Shown: piece by piece, positions 12,236-23,215 of the stretch | Layout: the number at the start of each line of letters is the position of its first letter | Position numbering within the stretch: position 1 is the stretch's first letter | From: Trichobilharzia regenti | Taxonomy: Eukaryota; Platyhelminthes; Trematoda; Strigeidida; Schistosomatidae | DNA length: 64,000 nt | Assembly: GCA_944472135.2 (NCBI GenBank) | Contig: OX235263.1 | Coordinates: 4,695,517-4,759,516 of the forward strand | Direction: 5' to 3' | Made by a program: the position numbers and the translations under genes | The notes under the pieces: generated by a model | Told to the model about the DNA's origin: nothing | Seen by the model: the letters and a program-made list of their open reading frames with translations, nothing else | Databases searched by the model: none

Positions 12236-12361
12236 AATAACAACTGATAAAAACCGAATAGTACTTACCTGAATAATAAGGGCTCCATAACACTGTGCTT
12301 TTTACCTTAGACGGAAAATAAAAAAAAAACATGAAAAGACTTTAATCACATAATTGAACCA

Positions 12362-12706
12362 CAATTGGTGGATGGTGGCTAGCAGTGTGGAATCCAGGAT
12401 GCGCATTTCGTCCTATTTGGGACTCGTCAGCTGCATGTACCTGCATTTATCAGTGAGTGATGATGTTCCCACTGAGGCTCAAACCCAGTGCCCATAGTTT
12501 CAAACGCCAAAGCGTTATCCACTAGACCACTTGGACCACGAAAGCCACCTCTTGTGCAACGGGTCATATTAATTATTGAATTGAATTTTTGATTTTCCAG
12601 TCAATTGATTGGACCGAAGTGCTCGGTCTCAGGTTGACATGTCGGCTTCTGAGACCGAGCACTTCGGTCCAATCAATTGACGGGAAAATCAAAAATTCAA
12701 TTCAAT
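12362..12706. mobile_element. S1 (Smα-like) SINE inverted composite
   Basis: A minus-strand SINE with ribozyme and tRNA-like head is joined to a second minus 3' part, which flips at about 12651 into a plus-strand 3' end. The whole block sits inside one 14-bp TSD, acataattgaacca (12348-12361, 12707-12720). B box ggttcgagcc-like sequence and A box tggtctagtgg are on the minus strand. Confidence 0.75.
12393..12435 (-). ncRNA. hammerhead ribozyme motif, near intact
   Basis: Minus strand: core CTGACGA, stem II GTCC/GGAC, GAAA, stem III palindrome TGCGCA, cleavage-site TC, then CTGGA. Stem I has one mismatch (TGCAG against CTGGA). The CUGANGA core allows C at the N position. Confidence 0.6.
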
Positions 12707-12789
12707 ACATAATTGAACCAGTGATTTTTTGGGATAATGAGAGATGCCAGAACATCTGTGAAGTCTGACAATGAGTTATTTTGTAATGA

Positions 12790-13450
12790 ATTTAGTTTGA
12801 TTGGTTGGGGTATTTCATCATGCGATGATATTGGTTAGAGAACCACTGAAAACCTGGGAGTACTGGACAGCTGTTTCGTCCTAGTTTGGGACTCTTAAAT
12901 AGTACAAACCCACTGCTAAGGTTCGAACCCAGGACCTACTGATTACAAGGCGAGCTAGCTCGTAGACCGTTACGCCACTGGGACCCGATGTCAGCTCAGG
13001 ATGAAATCTTCCAACGAATCAAACAAATTTCCCTACAAAACCAATACTTGTAAATTGATCTGATGCTCACTAGCGACTGGTCTTGTTCAAGCAGTAACCT
13101 GAAATTCTAATGAGAAGTCATAACCAGTAGAGTGCATCAGGTTCAAGGTGAAGCAGTAACTCTTTAAAGAAGATATTGCGAAGTGGTCACGCTATTGCAT
13201 GAATTGGTAGAAGTTAGAATTCACGCACTGACAGGGCTTTGGATCGGGTAAGATCCCATTGGCTTAATGGTCTACGAGCTAGGTTGCCTAGTAACCAGAA
13301 GGTCTTGGGTTTCAAACCTTGGCAGTGGGTGCGTGCTGCTGAAGGGTTCCCAAACTAGGTGGACGAAACAGCTATCCAGTACACCCAAGTTAGTTTTCCG
13401 GTGGTTTTCTAATTGATATCAGCTCATGATGAAATCCTCTGGCCAGTATT
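12790..13450. mobile_element. S2 SINE copies in mixed orientation
   Basis: A minus-strand tRNA-like head and ribozyme half (12840-12985, B box at about 12919) is followed by plus-strand body sequence (12986-13185) and a further plus-strand head plus degraded ribozyme (13240-13450). The core in the minus copy reads TTTAAGA, not CTGAAGA, so it should be inactive. Confidence 0.55.
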
Positions 13451-13589
13451 GCATTCAATTTACTCAAAAACAGGAAAAAAGAAAATAGAAAAATAATATC
13501 AGAAGATTGGTAATAGCAGCTTTTTTGTATTTGCAATGACAATAAAGTCTAAAATGTAAAAGTGTGAAATAGTGACGAAAATATTATTG

Positions 13590-14955
13590 ATATAAGCATA
13601 AAACTTGGGCACTGTGGTGGTAGAGTATATAATTCCATTATGGTTAAGACTTTATTTTCATAAATCACACAGTGTTCGTTATACAGTAATATTAACTGAT
13701 GAGACCAGGTTTCAAGCACAAACTATTGCCACTCATAGCCATATCAAGTCACTCACTCACACAACTCTCTTCCTTCATTTATATACATGTGTGGAATTGG
13801 TCATTAGACATTTGAATAAAAGTCAATATAGGAAAATGTGCATTCAGAAATAATAATAATATGCGTGTTACCAATCAAATACAATCAGATGGGAAATAAG
13901 ACGAGTGTTTTTGTAGACATCAGTAATAAGTAACTTGTTAGAATGTTGTGATGTACGTGAATAGAATTGAAATAGAATACAATTTGAGATTATTTATTAT
14001 CCTCCTCTGATTTGACTGACTGACTGACTGGTGGTAATAATATCTTCCATGCATATTTCTGGTATTTTCATTGAGTTATTTCTGTTGCATGTGTTGTGTT
14101 GGGTGTAGACTCGATGAAGCAGGCAGGACTCAGTAGTCAATCTTTTTTTCCACCTACATAGAATACTTCTTGGAATCCTAACCCTCTTTAACTCTATTGT
14201 GTGGTTGTGTGTCAATGGATGCAGTGCAATTGCTAAGCTTTTTTTCTAAGTTACTCATCTTCTCAGGTGGGGTCAACTATTCTTACCTTAGCTAAATTCT
14301 TATGTTCCGCCAATCTTATTATCCTTGATCTAAATTATTTTATTTTGTTAAATTGGTTCCACTGCGTATATATATTGCACTGCACGCATTAACACACAGC
14401 CACACAATAGAGTGGTGGGAGAGGGGTAAAATTCTAAGAAGTAATCTAGGTAGGTGGAGAGAGAGATCGATTACTGAATCCTGTGGGGTTCATCAAGTCT
14501 ACACCCAACACAACACATGCAACACAAATGACTCAACGCAATTACATGGAAGATATTATTACCACCAGTCAGTCAAATCAGAGGAGGATAACAAATAATC
14601 TCAAATTGTATTCTATTTCAATTCTATTCACGTACATCACAACATTCTAACAAGTTACTTATTACTGATGTCTATAAAAACACTCGTCTTATTTCCCATC
14701 TGATTGTATTTGATTGGTAACACGCATATTATTATTATTTCTGAATGCACATTTTCCTATATTGACTTTTATTCAAATGTCTAATGACCAATTCCACACA
14801 TGTATATAAATGAAGGAAGAGAGTTGTGTGAGTGAGTGACTTGATATGGCTATGAGTGGCAATAGTTTGTGCTTGAAACCTGGTCTCATCAGTTAATATT
14901 ACTGTATAACGAACACTGTGTGATTTATGAAAATAAAATCTTATCCATAATGGAA
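13590..14955. mobile_element. Penelope-like palindrome, group E
   Basis: Two arms of about 600 bp (13630-14220 and 14353-14955) are near-identical inverted copies around a spacer of about 130 bp. Each arm reads outward from a GIY-YIG C-terminal segment (HNHTIELKRVRIPRS on minus, HSHTIEWWERGKILRS on plus) into the PLE 3' UTR. A second copy of the structure is at 26505-27850. Confidence 0.7.
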
Positions 14956-15144
14956 TGACGATAATGTTAACAGCTAAAATTATAAGTTGATTGAAATAGT
15001 GTCACCATAGATTACAAATAGGAGAGAACAAACACGACGATTATTGCGCTAATAACATAGTAACTCGTAGGTTATGCGCTTACCCCGTATCTGTATCATA
15101 AAGCACGCGGGCCACATAGGTTAAAGTTGAGTTTCGATACTTAC

Positions 15145-15299
15145 TTGTACGAGCATATAATCTTTTATGATGATTTCTAGTTCTATCTGATCAGATGCAA
15201 GGGGTGAGTTGAGAATAGTATCATAGATTGCTTCACAATTGTTTATTAGGTTTATGATACGATGAAAGTTTCCTCATATAAAGTTCTTTTTCGGCATCG
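15145..15299 (-). pseudogene. possible coding exon with frameshift, function unknown
   Basis: Minus-strand reading gives AEKELYMR, then after a one-base shift NFHRIINLINNCEAIYDTIL and DQIELEIIIKDYMLVQ, ending at a textbook donor CAA/gtaagt at 15144. The composition looks like protein, not repeat. One extra G near 15272 breaks the frame. It may be a dead exon, a duplicated gene fragment, or a sequence error. I do not recognise the family. Confidence 0.3.
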
Positions 15300-15424
15300 C
15301 TTTACTCTAAGGAATAAAATATTTCAAATTAATTCCATCTATGCATGTTGTTGCATTCTTCGCTCAACTTTAAGTTGAGCTATTCTGTTTATAATTGTAA
15401 ACTATGAGAAGAAAGTTCGTTTTC

Positions 15425-15619
15425 CTTTAGTAGACGAGTCCCGAATAGGACGAAATGCGCATCCTGGATTCCACACTGCTAGTCACCATTTACACATTAA
15501 AATCCTGATTAAATGCTCCGACATTGTCGAAGCATCTGCACAAGAAGCCGATATGTCAACGTGAGACCGAGCACTTCGGTCTAATCAATCGACAGGAAAA
15601 TCTAAAATTCAATTAAATG
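15425..15619 (+). mobile_element. S1 (Smα-like) SINE 3' part
   Basis: Starts inside the ribozyme (GACGAGTCC...GGACGAAATGCGCATC) and runs to the family's 3' end (aaaattcaattaaatg). The core begins TAGACGA instead of CTGACGA, so it is inactive. Confidence 0.6.
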
Positions 15620-15639
15620 AAAATGAAGACATTTAAAAA

Positions 15640-15880
15640 GTTTTTTATTCCTTAACGTTCCCAGTGGAACAGGCTTCAAGTTACAGCTTTGAAGTTACCA
15701 CAGAATTGGCATTTATTTTTACAGGATCCGGGTTACCAACCTCAAGCTAAACCTTCTGTCTTTATCAGTCTTATTACTGACTTAGCGAAGTTTGGGAGAG
15801 CGTAGATGGCCGACGATCGAACCTCAAGTCACGTAAGGCGTGTTTGGTGAGTATTCTACCGATGTGGCACCGACGCAAAA
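15640..15880 (-). mobile_element. RTE tail fragment and tRNA-like SINE head
   Basis: 15640-15700 resembles the antisense RTE 3' end (ttccttaacgttcccagtgg). 15790-15880 resembles a minus-strand tRNA-like head with B box (gatcgaacc) near 15815, similar to 59.77-59.83 kb. Confidence 0.35.
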
Positions 15881-16123
15881 TGAAGACAATGGAAAGACTA
15901 GATAAATAGGGTAAATAATTCTCAATTAACCTTTTTTTTAACAAAAACAATAATGAAATGGAAAGACAAGTCGAGAGATTGTCAGACAGCCAACTGGAGG
16001 TAACATAGAATAGTTGTTAAATGATGAATTCACCAAACAAATGTTATCCATAAATTGCATGAAACCAAGAGCAAATAAACCGCAGTATTGGAGATACATC
16101 AGAAATTCATTTTTCTTGCTTTC

Positions 16124-16290
16124 AGGATTTCACCATGAGCTGATATCGTTTAGAAAAGCATTCGCGAAACCTGGGAGTACCGTGCAGATGTTTCGTCCTA
16201 TTTTGAAACTCCTCACCAATTCGCACCCACCGGTGTTCGAAACCATAACATTTCGATTAAAAGGCACGCTCGTAGATAATTTAATCAACA
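16124..16290 (-). mobile_element. S2 SINE fragment
   Basis: Matches the S2 order in antisense: 'gagctgatatc', ribozyme half 'tttcgtcctatttt', then the head. It lies inside a chance 157-codon plus-strand open frame (16014-16487). Confidence 0.5.
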
Positions 16291-16677
16291 GGATTGATAT
16301 GAAGTCATTGTTCAAGCTATTAGGTTTGAATGAAAAGATCTTTTATGACACATGTCGAAATATCATACCTAGTACTAAACGGAAAATGCACAATGTTCGA
16401 CTCAGTATTCCAAAAAATAACAGATGTAAAGTCTGGAAAACACGAAGAACATTGTTATACTACTATCTAATGAGGAAAGAAGGTTAATTATCATTGAAGA
16501 AAGATGATTACACTGGGAGCCTATGATTTCTTTGAACGACTGTTGAATAGAAAGAACCGATAGCTTACTCTAAAACTCGAAATTCGTGGAATTAAGGAAT
16601 AATTATAGGTGAATAAAATCCAACGGAACCATTTAGTCTCACTTTTAAAGTCATTTCAAACTACACAAATCAGACAC

Positions 16678-16760
16678 CTCTCTACGACTATTATTTCACT
16701 TTCAGGAACGTCAGAGTATATTTTCTCTCCAACAGTTGAGTAGCAATGATGAATAGCTCT
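16678..16760 (-). CDS. weak exon candidate
   Basis: A strong acceptor (tttttatgtcttcag) precedes an 83-bp open segment (phase 0 in, phase 2 out) encoding RAIHHCYSTVGEKIYSDVPE and a few more residues, with a weak gtgtct donor. Its exit phase fits the putative terminal exon at 6777. Its entry phase does not fit the donor at 18632, so a small exon would be missing or this is chance. Confidence 0.22.
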
Positions 16761-16799
16761 CTGAAGACATAAAAACGTGACACTGAGGCAGACGTTACT

Positions 16800-17560
16800 T
16801 ATGATTTATTTATTATTCCCTTGCGTTCCGAGTGGAATATTGGGTTTCAACAACACATCTCCACTTTGTTCTGTTCTCTGCCGTCCTTTTCAGCTGGCTA
16901 GTTACACGATTGACCAAGCTCTCTGATCTCTTCCTTCAACTCACACGATGTCCTCCATGTCACCCTGGCATCAACCACCCAGTTGTCTCTTCCTATTGGG
17001 ATCCTACTTGAGCATTGGCCTGATGTGCAATGTCATTCGGAGGCCTGGTCAATGTATGCTACATCCATCTCTATTTTTTCTAACATATTTGTTGAGCGAT
17101 CGGCTCTTGCTTGTTGGTTTGTTCCCAGTCAGAGTTTCATATTACTAATTCTTTCCGGCAAGCTGGCTGGTGATTTGATCTTCAGTATGGAGCCAGCCAG
17201 CATAGTGGGGGCAGCTGTTGGTGAAACTCCACAGTATTCTGTTGGAAATCCTTTTCATGACACGCAGTTCAAGTTTCTGATGACGCGTATAGAAGAGATG
17301 ACTGACTTGACATTTGTATTGCAAATGTGAATCTTGTTCATTATTCTGAGTGTAGAAGATTTCCAAACTGGTTTTAGGTTGGTTGATGAAGGCGTATCTT
17401 GCCTTTCCTCTTCTGGCTGCCTGTCTTTGACACCTTCGTCCGTTCCACTGGCCTATAGTTGAGACGATGCTTATCAGATAACTGAAAGAGATAACGTCTG
17501 TCAAATCTCTCTCGTTCATTTCGATTTGTGGATGCTTCACAGTGGATTGTTAATTTGGTA
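16800..17560 (-). mobile_element. RTE-type LINE 3' region, second subfamily
   Basis: Antisense copy of the 11.3-12.2 kb subfamily. The minus-strand frame at 17145-17540 shows NERDLTDVISFSYLISIVST, followed by the conserved 3' region and a tail near 16810. Confidence 0.65.
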
Positions 17561-17599
17561 GTAAAATACACGATTATGTGAAGTAGGCACTGCCTATAT

Positions 17600-18555
17600 C
17601 AAAACATCTTTCTACCGCTCCCATATAGAGACTTGCGACTCCATTTCTACCAGTAAAATTAAACCAAACGTTTGGATAGGTATCACGCAGAGCACATCTG
17701 TCAGGATTGAAAGAAAAACAAACTAGGAGGTACCCAAAAACCTAACCAACATTTTCGACTACATCAAAAATTTACGGTAGAAGGAGAATTTGACAACATA
17801 GTAACATTTCTAGATGTCTAAGCCAGATTTCTTGATAACTTCGCTGCTATCAGAGGCTATGTGTTCCATATTAGTTTGTTTATTGGATGCATCACACAGT
17901 GATGAAACAGTATTATTAAATAGATGACATACTTTCGAACAAAATTTATTGTTCATAATTATATCAATTGTATTCACACGACTTTGAAACTTGAATTTTA
18001 TAGTTTTCTTTGTCCTCTCCTATTCATCATCATAGGGAGTAGTAGAATTTGCCAGATATCCGACTGCACAGGTGTTGAATCATTCCTATTACACGTATTT
18101 GCAGTTGAGTCGATGAACAAACCTTCCGTTGACATCAGTCTCTCCCTCTACCCTGCTGTGACATTAGATTTCAAAACTGTCATCCTATCCCATCCTATTG
18201 TATAGTGGTGTTATGTGTAATTGACCTATGTATTTAACCTGACAATCATTGCAGGCAGGGTATTAGATAAACGAAATTGTTTTGTTTTAAAGGCTTCCCA
18301 AAAGTATGGTGGAGGTACCTGGAAAATTCTACCAAACCAACGACGACAAATAGGAGAGGAGAGGGAAAACTATGAAACTCAAGTTTCGAAGTCGTTTAAT
18401 TACAATTGATATGATTATGAACAATAAATTTGGTTCGAAAGTGTGTCATCCAGTAAACAGTAATACTGTTTCATCACTGTGTGACACATCTAATAAACAA
18501 ACTAATATGGAATTACTGACTGCGGCAGTGCCCAAGTTTTACAAGTATATTAAAG
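17600..18555. mobile_element. Penelope-like element with inverted arms
   Basis: 17600-17880 holds a plus-strand RT remnant (EGEFDNIVTFLDV). 17870-17997 and 18382-18512 are inverted copies of a PLE 3' UTR. 18000-18310 resembles, on the minus strand, the C-terminal region at 30.7-30.9 kb. The right edge lies about 12 bp from the host stop codon at 18567. Confidence 0.55.
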
Positions 18556-18566
18556 GCTGTGTATTC

Positions 18567-19483
18567 TTAGTCATTTAAATTTCCAAGTCTACTGTGTTGG
18601 ATGATCTTCAGCTTAAAAAAAGAGGACTCACCATCAGATTCTTTTATTTCGTCTGTATTTTTTCTTTTATTCCATACATTGTGGACATAAGAATCCTGAT
18701 TACTGACTGTTGTTTGTTGTCTATTTAAAGGACTTAGAGAACAACATCTTGTATTGTTATTAATATTATTATTACTATAAGTATTATTATGACTGGATAT
18801 AATTAAATACACTTGTTCAAAACTTTCGTCATTTGGTTTTATTTGATATTCTTTTGGACTGGTTACATGTAAGTCATACGGTTGTAACAATGTCTGCTCA
18901 TCATAAGGATTAACTTCCTCATGTTTGGTATAAACCTCAAAATCACTGTTATTCACATCCACTGGTTTATGCCGTTGATTAAATTCATTGACAGCGTATT
19001 TCTTCGGATTATACACTAGATCTGGTGATCTGTATACAAGCGAATCATGCGGATAGTATTGATTATTAAGAGTATTTTCATGGGAAGTTTGAAGGAGTAA
19101 ATGTCTCCCTGGCGGTTGACATGAATTCGATACCATTTGATATTCTGATACGTTGGTATTCTTACGGTTCTGAACCTTTCGTTTGTATTTTCGAAATACT
19201 TTCTGTGGTATAAAAACTAGAAGGAATAAGGCAAGAAATCCTGAGACTAGAATTATACAGTAGATATACCAATAACCTTTGATTTGTTTATGTGTATGAT
19301 AATTATTGTCACTGACTAGCTGGGTATTGTTTCGCGTTGTCTTGGTTGAGGCTTCGTCTATCGAGGTGGGGGAAGACTGTTGATTATGATGTTGCTTGGA
19401 GTTGTGTAAAGATTGACGAATCGCCCTGTAGATAAGATAATGTTCATAATGAAGTGTTTGGTTGAGAGAGTTTAAGATCGATG
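18567..19483 (-). CDS. Ig/FN3 receptor, membrane helix and cytoplasmic tail exon
   Basis: Enters at acceptor tttcatttcag/CA in phase 1, matching the donor at 24307. A stalk rich in Ser, Asn, His and Gln precedes a hydrophobic helix (about 19204-19275, YWYIYCIILVSGFLALFLLV), followed by basic residues (RKYKRK), as expected for a type I membrane protein. The cytoplasmic tail of about 195 residues has many tyrosines (YQMV, YDLHV, VYLII) and an Asn run. The frame ends at a TAA at 18567. A strong donor (GTGAGT at 18626-18631) would instead end the exon at 18632 in phase 1, replacing the last 21 codons by further exons. I recognise no cytoplasmic domain. Confidence 0.72.
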
Positions 19484-19582
19484 CTGAAATGAAACAAAAA
19501 TGCCCATGAAGAACACATCGGATTAATGACAGAAAACAAAACAATATCAGTGGCATAAAAAATTAACTGAAGGTATTTTCCA

Positions 19583-22500
19583 TGACAACCTCGTCTAGAC
19601 TACTAGCTTGCTAGTTTTCTAGCCAGTCCCAAGCCCAGATAAAGAGGGAGGGTTGGAGCGCGGTGCTAGCAACTCCACTCCCAAAACTCAACCAAACCGC
19701 TACAGAAACTTCAATGCACCAATATATTGAAAATTCTAAAAATATAAACAGTAACCTTATTTTTAGCTGGAATCGGGGAAGTGAAAAGACCCAGGCTGGT
19801 GAAAGCCTTCGGGAAGCCAGTCAGTCGATGTGCCCTCTTTCGATGAAAGCAAAAATAAGATTGGGCACGTGGAATGTTCGTACAATGTACGAAACTGGAA
19901 AGGCTGCCCATGTAGCAGCAGAAATGAGAAGATATAGAATAGAAGTGCTGGGAATGTGCGAAAGCAGATGGAACGGATGTAGTACAGACTACCAACTGGG
20001 GAGACAATAATCTATTCCGGCCACCCAGAGGACAATCACGAGCACACCGAGGGAGTGGCCATCATGATGTCACCAACAGCAGCCAAAGCTCTCATGCAGT
20101 GGGAACCAATCTCCTCCAGGATAATGACAGCCAGGTTCAACTCAAAAGGAAGGAAAGTTACAGTCATTCAATGCTATGCGCCTACAAACGTCTCAGAACA
20201 AGAGAAGAAGGAGGCGTTCTACAGACAACTACAAGCAATAATGGACAACGTCCCAAATGGCGATATCAAAATCCTGATGGGCGACATGAATGCGAAGCTG
20301 GGAGGAGACAACACAGGAAGAGAACTCACCATGGGTCGAGAGGCCCTCGTTGAAATGAACGACAATGGTGAACTCTTCTCAGACTTCTGCGCCTTCAATG
20401 ATTTGGTGATTGGTGGCATTGTGTTCAAACACAAGGATATACACAAGACGACATGGATTTCACCAGATGGAAACACCAAAAACCAAATAGACTTCATCTC
20501 AATTTCAAGAAAGTGGAGACGGAGCCTACTGGACACAAGGTCAAGGAGAGGAGCAGATGTGGGTTCAGACCACTATCTAGTACAAGGGACTTTCAAGGTG
20601 AAACTAAAAGCCTCGAGGATAGCTGGGGATAGGCCACAATGCAAGTTCAACACTCAATTACTGAAGGACACAACCACAAAAGACACCTTCACTGCAACTG
20701 TCAGAGCAAAGCAGGAAACACTACGCGACATCACTGAAGAATCATGCGTGGAAGAACATTGGAAGTCTCTGAAGGCGATTCTCAACGAAACGTGTTCAAC
20801 GGTTCTAGGAAGAAAGAAGAGACAAGACAAGGAATGGCTCTCAACGGACACTTGGAAATTAATAGAAGAGAGGAGAATGGTGAAAGAGAAAATGATTCAA
20901 TGCAAGGACGGACAGGAGAAGGAGACGCTGAGCTCAACTTACACAGCACTGGACAAAGAAGTGAAGAAGAGTGCTAGGAAGGACAAAAGACGATTCTACG
21001 ACAACCTCGCCACTGAAGCTGAGAAGGCAGCAGGCAAAAGGGACCTGAGGACATTATATCAGATAACCAAATCTCTATCCGGGAAGAGATCAACACAAGC
21101 GAAACCTATAAAAGACAGCCAAGGGAACCCAATTACCAAGGAAGAAAAACAGATTAAACAATGGGCGGATCACTTCAAAGGACTCTTGAACCGACCATCA
21201 CCTGCAACCCGTCCAGAAATACCAACAACAGCGCGCACAAAACTGCAAGTTGACACCAATCCTCCAACGAGAGCTGAAGTCTTGAATGCAATCAAGCTTC
21301 TGAAAGCTGGAAAAGCAGCCGGACCAGATGGAATACCCCCTGAAGCACTGAAAGCGGACCCAGAGACGACAGCAGACATGCTGACTCCATTATTGCAAAA
21401 GGTCTGGAAGGAGGGAAAGGTGCCTACTGACTGGAGGAAAGGTTACCTCGTGAAACTACCAAAGAAGGGCGACTTAGCCTCACTCTGCAAGAACTGGCGA
21501 GGAATCATGCTCCTGTCGGCGCCAAGTAAAATCCTGAGTCGCATCATCCTGGAGAGAATTAAGGACGCACTGGAGGCAGAACTCCGACCAGAACAAGCTG
21601 GATTCAGGAAAGTCAAATCATGTTCTGACCAAATTGCAACTCTACGCATCATCATCACAGAACAAAGCATGGAATGGCAATCAAACCTCTACCTCAACTT
21701 TATAGACTTTGAGAAGGAGGCGAGGACCGCGAAGTAATTTGGAAACTACTCGAGTACTACGGCGTACCCCAAATATTCATCAACCTTATTCAACAGCTGT
21801 ACGACAACGGGCACATGTCACAACGGAAAACTCAGCTAGGCGTTTGGAGTAAACACAGGAGTCAGACAAGGGTGGCTGCCTATTATCACCAATGATATTC
21901 CTAATTGTGGTGGACTGGATTATGCGTCAGACAGTAAGTGGTAAACGAGAAGACAGGGATATCCTGGACCGACGTGAAGAAACCAGAAGACCTGGATTTA
22001 GCGCGTGAATGATTTATGTTTGATGTCACACAAAATCGAAGAATTACATGCGAAAACTGACTGACAAACTGGTCGAAGAAGCAGCCGGCGAAGACAGGAC
22101 TCCAGGTGAACATAGACGAGACGGAGGTTATGAAAATAACCAAACAACAACAACAACAGCAACATCCAGCCAGCAGCCAATCACCACTAACAGGAGGGAT
22201 TTGAAAGAGGTTACTTCATTCACTTATCTAGGGAGCATTGTCTCAACTACAGGAGGAGCGGACGAGGATGTCAAATCGAGCGAGAATCGGGAAGGCGAGA
22301 AACATACATATTCATCAACCTGAAACCAATCTAATCTGGAAATCTTCGTCACTCAGCCAGCCAGCATCAACAACAAAATCCAGTCGGATTTTCAATACAA
22401 ACAACGTCAAGTCAGTCAATTCTTCTATACGGAACGGATTAGAGACTTGGCGGGCGGCTCACAAAGAATATTTCCAACAGCCTGTTGCAGACCTTTATCA

Positions 22501-22914
22501 ATCAACAACTGTCTTCGATGGATCTATACTGAAGATCAGATGGCCGGGCCAGGCCGGAAAGAATCAGCAACAAGAAACTATGGGAACAAACAAACAAAAC
22601 GAGAACCAACCGCCAATCAACAAATATGCAGGAGAAAGTGGAGATGGATTGGACACTGGTGGCTGGGGAGGCATCTCACTGGGTAACATCGCGCGAGCGT
22701 CAGGCCATTGCTCGAGTTGAGCGCGAAAGGTAAGAGGCGAGTGGAACGTCCAAATGTGAGTGACATGTAGGAGATCGTGTGAAGAGGAGTTGAAACAGTA
22801 CGGACTAACATGGATGCAGGTGAAAAGTACAGCAGAAGACAGAAGTAGCAAGTGGATACGTGCATTTGAAGCCCTATGTTCCCCTAGGAACCCAAGGGAG
22901 CAATAATAATAATA
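19583..22914 (+). mobile_element. near full-length RTE-type LINE
   Basis: A 3.33-kb copy with 5' UTR, endonuclease, RT and (AAT)n tail, flanked by the 8-bp repeat attttcca (19575-19582, 22915-22922). It lies antisense in the last well-supported host intron. It is disabled by a frameshift near 19990, a deletion removing the AFDS segment of the RT near 21715, and a disrupted catalytic box near 21995-22015. It is the best template here for recognising other RTE fragments. Confidence 0.8.
20055..21737 (+). pseudogene. RTE endonuclease-reverse transcriptase ORF, broken
   Basis: 560 codons. Residues 1-178 are an apurinic-type endonuclease (GDMNAK at about 76, GSDHYLV at about 170). The RT fingers and palm start follows (AGPDGIPPEAL about 420, EQAGFRK about 512, FIDFEK about 549). 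The frame stops just after FIDFEK because a deletion removes the next conserved residues. The N-terminal endonuclease start (GTWNVRTMYETGKAAHVAAE) is in another frame at 19840-20010. The RT palm continues, frameshifted, to about 22300. No activity is expected. Confidence 0.75.
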
Positions 22915-23109
22915 ATTTTCCACCACACATTTAGAATCTGTTTAAGTAATACGTCACAAACCAACTACTGACGGGTTGATATGAGATTCTGAAAGCCGCT
23001 CATGTCTCATAGTGGTTAGTGCTTATTACTCAGCTGTAGGTGGCTTGAACACTGAAAGTCTGATTCACCAGTTTACGGCCGTGTCCTTTAGTAGTTAGCC
23101 TGGATAGAC

Positions 23110-23215
23110 TCAATTCAGAGTTTAAAACAAGCAACAAAGTAGGTTAATAAAGCTGCATGATTCAATGGATTCATCAAATTTCGATAGAACTCGTCCTCAG
23201 CTTCATACTCTACAT
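23110..23215 (-). mobile_element. Penelope-like element 3' UTR, group C fragment
   Basis: Reverse complement of the PLE tail at 51.43-51.52 kb (shared pattern around 'agtattcagctgagga'). It abuts the next PLE head-to-head. Confidence 0.45.

Noticed and set aside
16014..16487. 157-codon plus-strand open frame
   Set aside because: Its middle is antisense S2 SINE sequence (16124-16290), and I see no domain or initiation context. A chance frame.
22238..22720. 160-codon plus-strand frame and the similar one at 7935-8381
   Set aside because: Frameshifted remains of the RTE ORF end; the two are paralogous pieces of the same transposon.
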